From the NCBI GenBank assembly GCA_030916665.1, contig JAUPWC010000254.1, forward strand, positions 1-5,698: a DNA stretch of 5,698 nucleotides. Direction: 5' to 3'. The position numbers and the translations under genes were made by a program. Each line of letters begins with the position of its first letter. Position 1 is the first letter of the stretch. A model generated the notes under the pieces. The model saw only the letters and a list, made by a program, of their open reading frames with translations. It searched no databases and had not been told where the DNA came from. This stretch comes from Verrucomicrobiota bacterium (GTDB lineage: Bacteria; Verrucomicrobiota; Verrucomicrobiia; Opitutales; Opitutaceae). Positions 1-5,698 of this stretch are shown in pieces.

Positions 1-1
1 G

Positions 2-1375
2 GTGTTCGTGCTGTTCCGACGCCCGGCGGGTCCGGCAATCCGAAGTTTGGAGCGAGACGGTCAGATGATCGCCACGCCCGCGCCGACCTTGGACGGACTG
101 AGAGAGCCCGCGATGAGTTTCACCATGTCGATCTGGGTCAAGCCGGACACCGATCTCCGCGTGATGCCCAAGGAATCCACGACGGGCCGCATCGACGAGA
201 CCGGCAAATTCTACGCCATCCCCGCAGGACCCGGTGAGCGCGGATCGGATTTTGCCCGAGCCGGTCTGGCCGTGGGTCGCAATGGCATCTTCGTGGTCGA
301 GCGTTCGCATGACAGTTGCCCCGCCGTGCTCGTGGCGCCGATGAGAGTGTCCGGCTGGACGCATGTGGCGGTCGTATATCGCGACGGCCGGCCGGCGCTG
401 TTTGTGAACGGCGAGAAAATCAAAGAGGGCCTCGTCTCGGGCAAGACGGTGTTGAGCGGCACGAACTCGCGCCGCCCGCCGGTGGACTACGTGTTGCATT
501 TCCCGGCGATCGAATCGCTCACGCGATCAGCGGGCGAGCCGCCGCCGCCTTCGCGCGGTCAGGTGTATTTCTTCGAGGGCAACCTGGTTCCCCCGCAGCT
601 GCTCAAGGATTTGGAGGCAGACGAGATCAAGGCTCTCTTTGCCGCCGGGCTGCCGGCGTCGGAAATCCCGGTGGTGACCGGGCTGACCAGAGAGGAGGGC
701 GACGTCACCGCGCTGGTGTGGCAGAGCGGCGATTATGCGCTCGATAAAAAACAGCCGGTCAAAGTGGCGGTGCCTGTCCCTGTCGTCGTGGACGGCCCGT
801 GGCGCGTGGCGTTTCAGCCCGGTCGCGGCGCGCCGGCGGAGATCACGTTGCCCGAGGTGAAATCGCTGCATCTGCACGAGGACAACGGCGTGAAGCATTT
901 CGCCGGCACGGCGGCCTATCGTCGTTCGCTCGATGTGCCGGCGGAGTTTCTCGCGGCTGATCGCCGCGTCGTGCTCGACCTCGGCCGCGTCGAGGTGCTG
1001 GCCGAGGTGTGGCTCAACGGCCAACTCGCGGGCGAAGTCTGGAAGGAGCCGTATCGGCTCGACGTGAGCGAGGCCGTGCGCGCCGGCGCCAACGACCTCG
1101 AGGTGCGCGTGACGACGCTCTGGCCCAACCGCCTGATCGGCGACGAGCTGCTGCCGGTGGAAAACGACTACGGTCTCCGCGACGAGCATGGCAACGATCC
1201 GCACGGCATCACGAAGCTGCCCGACTGGTATCGCAGCGGCCAGCCCAAGCCGGCCGGCGGCCGCGTGGGTTTCACGACGTGGAATTTCTACGACAAGGAC
1301 GAGCCGCTACTTGCGTCGGGCCTGCTGGGTCCCGTGAAGCTGCTCAATCCCGTGCGCGTGCGGTTGGGGCGGTGA
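2..1375 (+). CDS. 3' part of a GH106-like glycoside hydrolase with a LamG domain and a C-terminal GH2-like sugar-binding domain
   Basis: The reading frame is open from the left edge, so the true start and the catalytic domain lie outside the window; the GTG at 2 is only the first codon seen. The first visible residues (FVLFRRPA) resemble the strand that closes the central part of GH106-type enzymes. Residues of about 35-215 look like a LamG/concanavalin-A-like sandwich: FTMSIWVKP opens it, and GWTHVAVVYRDGRPALFVNGE at about 118-138 is the typical core. From about 235 GH106-like sequence resumes (ALVWQSGDYAL, then GPWRVAFQPGRG at 265-276). A GH2-like jelly roll follows (FAGTAAYRRSL, VWLNGQLAGEVWKEPYRLDV, LWPNRLIGDE) and closes with FTTWNFYDKDEPLLASGLLGPVKLL. 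The family acts on L-rhamnosides, but no catalytic residues are visible here, so the substrate is unproven. The enzyme is probably exported. It ends in TGA with no intrinsic terminator directly behind it. Family assignment is from remembered motifs. Confidence 0.82.
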   Translation: MFVLFRRPAGPAIRSLERDGQMIATPAPTLDGLREPAMSFTMSIWVKPDTDLRVMPKESTTGRIDETGKFYAIPAGPGERGSDFARAGLAVGRNGIFVVERSHDSCPAVLVAPMRVSGWTHVAVVYRDGRPALFVNGEKIKEGLVSGKTVLSGTNSRRPPVDYVLHFPAIESLTRSAGEPPPPSRGQVYFFEGNLVPPQLLKDLEADEIKALFAAGLPASEIPVVTGLTREEGDVTALVWQSGDYALDKKQPVKVAVPVPVVVDGPWRVAFQPGRGAPAEITLPEVKSLHLHEDNGVKHFAGTAAYRRSLDVPAEFLAADRRVVLDLGRVEVLAEVWLNGQLAGEVWKEPYRLDVSEAVRAGANDLEVRVTTLWPNRLIGDELLPVENDYGLRDEHGNDPHGITKLPDWYRSGQPKPAGGRVGFTTWNFYDKDEPLLASGLLGPVKLLNPVRVRLGR

Positions 1376-1491
1376 GGGTGGCGGTTCGCCGGTGGTGGAA
1401 CGTGCTGACCCCAGCGCGTTGCGGCGAAGCCGCCCCGATTCAGCGCCTTGAGGCCAAGTCGCTCCACCTTGGGGCGCATGGGGGACGAGAT

Positions 1492-1578
1492 ACGGTTTCC
1501 TGACGGGGAATGACGGTTTTCAAACCCGCGGCGCCCGGTTTGCGGGCGAACTCCGCCGCTGCATCCCGCGGCAAACCG
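1492..1578. repeat. cluster of alternating GGTTT and CAAACC segments able to form competing hairpins
   Basis: ACGGTTT occurs at 1492-1498 and again at 1513-1519, a period of 21 bases or about two helical turns. The second copy can pair with CAAACC at 1521-1526 across a tiny loop. CAAACC can instead pair with GGTTTG at 1537-1542. CGGTTTGC at 1536-1543 is also an exact 8-base complement of GCAAACCG at 1571-1578. These pairings exclude one another. The complementarity is directly visible; any role as operator or RNA switch is conjecture, and the segments lie upstream of the candidate receptor promoter. Confidence 0.45.
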
Positions 1579-1621
1579 TTGGCACAGAAAACGCCGCGCA
1601 ATCGCGTGCGCGCCGGACCTT

Positions 1622-1636
1622 ATTTTCAGGGAAAAT
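1622..1636. repeat. AT-rich palindrome ATTTTC-AGG-GAAAAT, operator-like
   Basis: This is a perfect 6-base inverted repeat with a 3-base spacer, standing as an AT-rich island in a GC-rich region. It lies about 60 bases upstream of the -35 element of the candidate receptor promoter. The size and symmetry fit a dimeric transcription-factor site, but I do not recognise the factor, and there is no T-run to suggest a terminator. Confidence 0.35.
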
Positions 1637-1695
1637 CTTAGGATGCGGCAGACTGCGGCCCGCGGCGTGCCTGCTCTATCCCGTATTCACGTGGC

Positions 1696-1724
1696 ATGAC
1701 GCGGTGCGGATAACTTGCTAGACT
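1696..1724 (+). promoter_or_regulatory. candidate sigma-70-type promoter for the TonB-dependent receptor
   Basis: ATGACG at 1696-1701 matches four of six bases of the TTGACA -35 consensus. TAGACT at 1719-1724 matches four of six of TATAAT, with a 17-base spacer. A TG one base before the -10 (TGCTAGACT) makes it an extended -10 element, which strengthens it. Transcription would start near 1731 and give a leader of roughly 200 nt. ATTCACG-like motifs flank and overlap it (1685-1691, 1722-1728, inverted at 1744-1750) and could be regulator sites. It is a consensus match only, and GC-rich genomes give many such matches by chance. Confidence 0.35.
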
Positions 1725-1819
1725 CACGAACCCTTTAACCCCGCGTGAATCCTCCCCCGGTTTCGCGCTCTGCGTTCCCCTGATGGCTGCACACCTCACC
1801 CCGTTTTCTGCCGGCATGG

Positions 1820-1859
1820 CCGCCGGCGTCCGCCGCTTTCCCCGAAGGAAGGCCGGCGG
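1820..1859 (+). promoter_or_regulatory. hairpin in the putative 5' leader of the receptor gene
   Basis: CCGCCGGC at 1820-1827 is exactly complementary to GCCGGCGG at 1852-1859. A smaller inner stem TTCC/GGAA (1838-1841 with 1847-1850) fits inside it. The structure sits about 70 bases before the receptor ATG. There is no T-run after it, so it is not an intrinsic terminator. It matches no riboswitch class that I recognise. It may only affect mRNA stability, or have no function. Confidence 0.35.
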
Positions 1860-1900
1860 TTCCCGCGGGTCCGGTGGAGGCGGCTGCTGAGACTTTCGTT

Positions 1901-1931
1901 AGGCCCCCACACCAAACAAAACCCAACCATG
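1901..1931 (+). promoter_or_regulatory. translation start region of the receptor without a Shine-Dalgarno sequence
   Basis: The 25 bases before the ATG at 1929 are almost only A and C (cccccacaccaaacaaaacc and onward), with no GGAG-like stretch at a usable distance. The nearest GGAGG is at 1876-1880, about 50 bases away. This ATG is still the best start because an Arg-rich, signal-peptide-like N-terminus follows at once. Unstructured A/C-rich leaders of this type fit initiation that does not depend on Shine-Dalgarno pairing. Confidence 0.6.
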
Positions 1932-4900
1932 CACACACGACAGCCCCAACCCCCTCAGGCTTCGTTCCGCCTCGCGCGGAGCTTCCGACTGGTCGCGACC
2001 CTCGCCTGCGCCGGCGCCACCCTGCATCCCGCCCTGCGCGCGGCCGATCCCTTGCCCGCGGCCATCGCCGCTCCCGCTGCCGCCGAAACCGGCGTGATCG
2101 AAGGCCGCGTCTTCAACGCGGAGAGCGGCACCTACCTGAACAACGCCCGCGTCATCGTCGAGGGCACCAATCTGGAATCCTTCACCAACGATCGCGGCGA
2201 GTTCCGCCTGCGCAACGTGCCGGCGGGCGAGGCGAGCCTCAAGGTCACCTACACTGGCCAGGAAGACCTGCGTGAGACCGTGCAGGTGTCGGCCGGAGCG
2301 ACCGCCACGAGCGACTTCACGTTCAATTCGAAACTGGCCAAGCTCGACGGCAAAACCGTCGTGCTCGACAAGTTCGTCGTGGAGGCGGCGCGCTACCGCA
2401 ACGCCCAGGAACTCTCCATCAACGAGGAGCGCTACGCCACCAACATCAAGTCGGTGGTCGCGCTCGACTCGCTCGGCTACGTCAAGGACGGCAATATCGG
2501 CGAATTCGTCCGCTTCCTGCCCGGTGTGGACGTGAGCGACGGTGCGTTGGGCGCGGGCAGCAACCCCGACAACGCGGCCACCGTCGCCGTCCGCGGCTTC
2601 GGCGCCGACAGCACGGCCATCCTGATCGACGGCGTGCCCATGGCCAGCGGCTCGCCCAGCGCGCTGTCGCGCGCGGTGCAACTCGACGCCGTCTCCGTCA
2701 ACAACGCCAGCCGTCTTGAGATCATCAAGGTGGCGACACCCGACATGAAGCAGGACGCCCCGGGTGGCACCATCAACCTGATCTCGCGCGGGGCCTTCGA
2801 ACTCCCCCGGCCGACCTACAACATTTCCGTGGCCTTCAACGGCAACACCCTGGAGCCGGACATTTTCAGCCGGACGCCCGGACCCTATGAACCCCGTTTC
2901 AAGACGCTGCCCAGCATCCGGGCCAGCGCGACCATCCCGCTTTCCAAGACGCTCGGTGTCAGCGTCTCCGCGTCCTCGGACAACAAGTATTCCATCACCC
3001 GCACGAGCAACATGCGCGACTGGTTCTACAGCGGCCGCAACACCACGGGCACGGGCGTGAGCGGGCCGGTCCAGAACGCCAACGGCGGCATCCGCATCGA
3101 CAACCCGGTGATCGACCGCTTCGAACTCAACGAAGCCCAATGGCTGGAATACCGGAAATCGGGCAGCCTGCGCGTTGACTGGCTCCCGCTGCCGGGTCTC
3201 GAGGTCAAGGCCGGCTTCACGGGCAGCATCTTCGACAACATCGGCATGAACCGCCGCACCCAGTGGCGCTACAGCAACGCCGTCGGCATCAAGGACTGGG
3301 GTGACGGCTACGTGACGGGGTTCCAGCGCACGTCCACCTTCAATCCCTCTCTGGCCACCGACATGAACGTCGATGCCCGCGATCGCAAGGGCTTCACCAC
3401 GCAGGGCTACATCAATGCCAAATATCGCAACGGTCCGTGGTCCATCGATGCCAGTCTCTCGGCTTCGGAGTCCTTTAATTCCGCGCCGGATCGCGCCAAC
3501 CGGCACTTCTCCTCGGTGGACGGCGCACTCTCGTCCGGACGCATGGATCTGACCGGCATCAAGGAGGGCGTCGTGGGCGAGATCAAACTCTGGGATGCGA
3601 GCGGCAACCCGCTCGATTATTCCGACCTCACGAAATGGAATCCGATCCTGGTAAATGGCTTCCGGGCCCGTTCCAGTGAGTCGAACAACCGCGACCTCAA
3701 GCGGCAGTATAAGCTGGATGTGGCGCGCGAACTGGAGTTCCTGCCGTTCCCCCTGACCCTGAAGGCCGGCGGCCTGCAGGAAACGAAAAGCATCCGCCGC
3801 TGGGGTGCGGGCGCAACGTATGAACTGCGCTACACGGGCCCGACCCAGCTGAACGCCGACATCACTTCACCCTACACCAGCATTGCCGGTCTCGGCTACG
3901 CGAAGGACCAGCAGTGGATGGACGGCAACAAGATCTACGAGATCTACGAACAGCACCCGGAATGGTTCAACGACCAGCTGATTTCTTCGGCGCTGAACGT
4001 CCATTCGCCGGCCGCCAACTACATCTCCCGCGTCGGCAACACCAAGGGCCTGGATGAGACCACCACCGACGGTTATGTCATGGCCACGGCCAAGTTCTTC
4101 AACAACCGCCTCACGATCATCACCGGCGCCCGGCAGAGCCACAAGTCGCGCGAAGGCTACAACGTCTTCAACGACCCGAACGGTCCCTTCGTGCAAATGC
4201 CGGACGGCACGCGTTATCGCGATTCGGTTTACGTCTCCGGCGTCCGCTTCGACGGCAGCGACAACACCCTTTATCCCAGCGGCGATCCCCGCCGCAATAG
4301 GAACGCCATTCTGACCGACACCGCGCTGCGGGCCCGCATCCAGGCCGCCGGTGCGGAGTTGCCGACGGCGCTCGAGTTGTCGCCCAACGGCACGCAAGGC
4401 ACGCAGACCTTGAACATGTTCATGGCCAAGCGCACCCGTTACACACGCTATGTGGACGTCTCGCGCCGGGAGCCGGTGACGCCGCAGTTCATTGCGGACT
4501 ATTCGATCACCGACACCCTCAAGGCCCAGGTTTCCTGGAGCAAGGAGCACCGCCTGCCCGACATCGAGGGCACGAACAACGCGCTGCTGGTCGGCGGCTC
4601 GAGTTTCCAGATCTCCGAGGCCAATGTGCCCGATGATGTGACCCTGGGCGGCCATGGCACCATCACGCTCGCCAACCTGAACGGCGAACCGGAGATCAAC
4701 AACTCCTACAACTTCAAACTGGCCTACTACCCCAAGAACGGCGCCGGTCGCTACTCGATCTCCTACTACTACAAGGTCGTCGATAACGTCTGGGAAACGA
4801 CCAACATCTTCAACGACAGTTCGGATTACGACGCCCTGCTGCAAGGCATGGGGCTCAGTTCGGACGATTATGCGAACTACCGCATCGATGTGACCCAGCC

Positions 4901-5438
4901 GCTCGGCGTGCAGCAGATCCGCAAGGGCTTCGAGGTCGAGCTGACGCAGAACTTCGGCATCTTCGCCCCCTGGGCCAAGGGTATCGACGCGTTTGTCACC
5001 TACACGCGCCGTCCCGCGCCGATCAACACCGGTGGCGAAAGCCGTTTGGGCTGGGTGCTGTCCGGTGATGTCCGGGCGAAGTGGACCGGCGGCGTTTCCT
5101 ACAGCACGCGGCGCTTCCAAGTGCAGGCGCGCGCGACTTGGACGGAGGCGGGCAAGAGCCACAACAACACCGTGCCGACCGTGACCCTGCCGGACGGCAC
5201 TACTCGGACTCTCCAGATGTATAACCTGAACGAGACTCCGCCAGATGTCCGAGTTCAGGCCAATTACGTCCTGAACAAAAACTTCACGCTGTTCGCGACG
5301 GCCGAGCGCCTTTTCACGTCGGAGGTCCATTCCCAGATTGCCGACGCCGTGACGGGCTACCAGCCGGAATGGGCGAGCTATCGTGGCTACACGAACCGCG
5401 GCATGGCGCTCTCCCTGGGCGTGAACGCCACGTTCTAA
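1929..5438 (+). CDS. TonB-dependent outer-membrane receptor with N-terminal carboxypeptidase-regulatory-like domain
   Basis: This 1169-residue protein would form a gated beta-barrel in the outer membrane and import a ligand using TonB-ExbB-ExbD energy. A signal peptide spans about 1-38 (Arg-rich start, LVATLACAGATL core, cleavage near ALRA-AD). Residues of about 54-131 form a carboxypeptidase-regulatory-like beta-sandwich (GVIEGRVFNAESGTYLNNARVIVEG, then T-NDRGEFRLRNVPAG). VVLDKFVVEA at 144-153 may be the TonB box. The plug (about 165-290) shows FVRFLPGVDV, VAVRGFGADSTAILIDGVPMA and RLEIIKVATPDMKQDAPGGTINLISR, the last typical of the TonB-Xanth-Caul (TIGR01782-like) group. The rest is barrel, including FFNNRLTIITGARQ at about 718-731, and the chain ends in Phe (GVNATF), as outer-membrane barrels usually do. 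No Cys occurs after the signal peptide. No SusD-like partner is visible. The neighbouring hydrolase suggests a carbohydrate ligand, but ligand cannot be read from the sequence. A terminator follows. Confidence 0.95.
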   Translation: MHTRQPQPPQASFRLARSFRLVATLACAGATLHPALRAADPLPAAIAAPAAAETGVIEGRVFNAESGTYLNNARVIVEGTNLESFTNDRGEFRLRNVPAGEASLKVTYTGQEDLRETVQVSAGATATSDFTFNSKLAKLDGKTVVLDKFVVEAARYRNAQELSINEERYATNIKSVVALDSLGYVKDGNIGEFVRFLPGVDVSDGALGAGSNPDNAATVAVRGFGADSTAILIDGVPMASGSPSALSRAVQLDAVSVNNASRLEIIKVATPDMKQDAPGGTINLISRGAFELPRPTYNISVAFNGNTLEPDIFSRTPGPYEPRFKTLPSIRASATIPLSKTLGVSVSASSDNKYSITRTSNMRDWFYSGRNTTGTGVSGPVQNANGGIRIDNPVIDRFELNEAQWLEYRKSGSLRVDWLPLPGLEVKAGFTGSIFDNIGMNRRTQWRYSNAVGIKDWGDGYVTGFQRTSTFNPSLATDMNVDARDRKGFTTQGYINAKYRNGPWSIDASLSASESFNSAPDRANRHFSSVDGALSSGRMDLTGIKEGVVGEIKLWDASGNPLDYSDLTKWNPILVNGFRARSSESNNRDLKRQYKLDVARELEFLPFPLTLKAGGLQETKSIRRWGAGATYELRYTGPTQLNADITSPYTSIAGLGYAKDQQWMDGNKIYEIYEQHPEWFNDQLISSALNVHSPAANYISRVGNTKGLDETTTDGYVMATAKFFNNRLTIITGARQSHKSREGYNVFNDPNGPFVQMPDGTRYRDSVYVSGVRFDGSDNTLYPSGDPRRNRNAILTDTALRARIQAAGAELPTALELSPNGTQGTQTLNMFMAKRTRYTRYVDVSRREPVTPQFIADYSITDTLKAQVSWSKEHRLPDIEGTNNALLVGGSSFQISEANVPDDVTLGGHGTITLANLNGEPEINNSYNFKLAYYPKNGAGRYSISYYYKVVDNVWETTNIFNDSSDYDALLQGMGLSSDDYANYRIDVTQPLGVQQIRKGFEVELTQNFGIFAPWAKGIDAFVTYTRRPAPINTGGESRLGWVLSGDVRAKWTGGVSYSTRRFQVQARATWTEAGKSHNNTVPTVTLPDGTTRTLQMYNLNETPPDVRVQANYVLNKNFTLFATAERLFTSEVHSQIADAVTGYQPEWASYRGYTNRGMALSLGVNATF

Positions 5439-5443
5439 CAATT

Positions 5444-5471
5444 CTAGTTGTGTAGCACATACGCATACTAG
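5444..5471. repeat. short inverted repeat just after the receptor stop codon
   Basis: CTAGT at 5444-5448 is complementary to ACTAG at 5467-5471, and TGTG at 5449-5452 can pair with CACA at 5456-5459. The stretch is markedly more AT-rich than its surroundings and lies between the TAA and the terminator stem. The pairing is weak, so its function, if any, is unknown. Confidence 0.3.
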
Positions 5472-5480
5472 GGTAAAGGG

Positions 5481-5520
5481 TGGGCCGGGTCCTTCTCGTG
5501 GACCCGGCCCATTTGCTTTT
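5481..5520 (+). terminator. strong factor-independent terminator of the receptor gene
   Basis: A perfect 12-base stem, TGGGCCGGGTCC (5481-5492) with GGACCCGGCCCA (5500-5511), closes a 7-base loop TTCTCGT and is followed at once by the T-rich tail TTTGCTTTT. It begins 43 bases after the TAA. This is a classic intrinsic terminator and marks the end of the transcription unit. Nothing downstream in the window looks coding. Confidence 0.93.
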
Positions 5521-5540
5521 GAGTTGGCCGTCCAGCGGAT

Positions 5541-5610
5541 AGGGCGCGACCGCTGGGCGCACCGGCAAGGAGCAATCCGCAATCCACGGCGGTCCCAGCG
5601 GTCCCGCCCT
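5541..5610. repeat. imperfect 17-base inverted repeat, probable interspersed non-coding element
   Basis: AGGGCGCGACCGCTGGG at 5541-5557 and CCCAGCGGTCCCGCCCT at 5594-5610 are inverted copies with one mismatch in 17, and T5540/A5611 adds one pair. The 36 bases between hold a tandem GCAATCC-GCAATCC (5572-5585), and the right side has GCGGTCCC twice with a 9-base period (5589-5596 and 5598-5605). The structure is not coding and has no T-run. From memory, similar strings (GGTAGGGCGGGACCGCTGGG) recur between genes in Verrucomicrobiota, so a REP or MITE-like element is likely, but I cannot count copies here. Confidence 0.6.
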
Positions 5611-5650
5611 ACCATTTATTGAGACTTGCCCAAAGAAGTTACGTCCAACC

Positions 5651-5698
5651 TGTCATTGCGAGGAGTGAAACGACGAAGCAATCCAGCTGGATCGCCAC
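5651..5698. repeat. partial CATTGCGAGG-type dispersed repeat, cut by the window edge
   Basis: The segment starts TGTCATTGCGAGGAG, runs through CGACGAAGCAATCC and reaches a perfect 12-base palindrome ATCCAGCTGGAT at 5681-5692. It closely resembles a dispersed repeat I remember from many bacterial genomes, usually read as TCATTGCGAGGAGCGAAGCG then ACGAAGCAATCC, often with an inverted second half. Compared with that remembered form it carries T at 5666 and A at 5670, so it is somewhat decayed. If the second half exists it lies beyond position 5698. Its origin and function are not known to me. Confidence 0.6.

Larger units (their letters stand above)
1376..1928. other. 553-base intergenic region with short inverted repeats and no supported gene
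   Basis: No open frame here has a recognisable protein. Just after the hydrolase stop there are small hairpins (GCGGC-GAA-GCCGC at 1421-1433; CCAAG/CTTGG at 1454-1472), but none is followed by a T-run, so I cannot place a factor-independent terminator for the upstream gene. Further along come a cluster of GGTTT/CAAACC segments, an AT-rich palindrome, a candidate promoter and an inferred leader, each listed separately. The length and the signals suggest that the receptor gene downstream has its own control region. Confidence 0.75.

Noticed and set aside
1380..1433. Possible terminators after the hydrolase (GGCG-GTT-CGCC and GCGGC-GAA-GCCGC)
   Set aside because: Stems are only 4-5 bases and no T-run follows either one.
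1580..1594. Sigma-54-like promoter (TGGCAC, then GC at the right GG-N10-GC spacing)
   Set aside because: The -24 half is good, but the -12 half reads ACGC rather than TTGC and no enhancer-binding regulator or its site is visible; a single weak match is expected by chance.
1783..1890. 35-codon open frame in the leader, possible upstream peptide
   Set aside because: No ribosome-binding site, an unremarkable Gly/Arg-rich product and overlap with the hairpin; there is not enough to call a gene.
1949..2010. Receptor read as a lipoprotein because of Cys27 in the signal peptide (TLAC)
   Set aside because: The residues before the Cys do not fit the lipobox (Leu is at -2 rather than -3), and a normal signal-peptidase-I site follows near residue 38, as expected for a barrel protein.
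1899..3506. Long open frame on the minus strand (535 codons) opposite the first half of the receptor gene
   Set aside because: It lies mostly antisense to a well-supported receptor, and its translation is low-complexity (rich in Arg, Gly, Val, Asp, His) with no recognisable domain, as expected from a GC-rich third-codon-position shadow.
3867..5615. Long open frame on the minus strand (582 codons) opposite the second half of the receptor gene
   Set aside because: Same kind of GC-driven shadow; it also runs through the terminator stem and the downstream inverted repeat, which a real gene would be unlikely to do.
5572..5684. CRISPR-like array from the three GCAATCC copies
   Set aside because: The units are only 7 bases, two are directly adjacent with no spacer, and there are no cas genes.

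Overview
The window is GC-rich bacterial DNA with the style of a Verrucomicrobiota genome, most likely from the Opitutaceae or a close relative. That placement is an inference. It rests on a glycoside hydrolase of the GH106-like, LamG-carrying type next to a large TonB-dependent receptor that has an N-terminal carboxypeptidase-regulatory-like domain but no SusD partner in view. It also rests on a C/A-rich translation start with no Shine-Dalgarno sequence, and on GC-rich interspersed inverted repeats downstream.

Layout, left to right, all genes on the + strand. (1) Positions 2-1375 hold the 3' part of a large secreted glycoside hydrolase. Its catalytic part lies to the left of the window. What remains is a LamG-type beta-sandwich followed by a GH2-like sugar-binding jelly roll of the kind that closes GH106-type enzymes. 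(2) Positions 1376-1928 are a 553-base intergenic region with no convincing gene. It holds several short inverted repeats, a plausible extended -10 promoter near 1696-1724 and an inferred leader of about 200 nt with a hairpin. (3) Positions 1929-5438 encode a complete 1169-residue TonB-dependent receptor with signal peptide, carboxypeptidase-regulatory-like domain, TonB-box-like segment, plug and barrel, ending in Phe. (4) Positions 5439-5698 hold a textbook intrinsic terminator, then two different non-coding repeat structures. The second is a CATTGCGAGG-type element cut by the window edge.

The two proteins make a plausible carbohydrate-use pair: the hydrolase would trim a polysaccharide or glycoconjugate, possibly rhamnose-containing, and the receptor would import an oligosaccharide or another ligand by TonB-dependent transport. 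The 553-base gap and the candidate promoter suggest the receptor is transcribed on its own, so a shared substrate is only a hypothesis. I see no defence system, mobile-element gene, CRISPR array, tRNA or rRNA. No clearly new biological system is visible. The points most worth checking are the LamG domain placed inside a GH106-like architecture, the repeats around the receptor promoter, and the repeats after the terminator.
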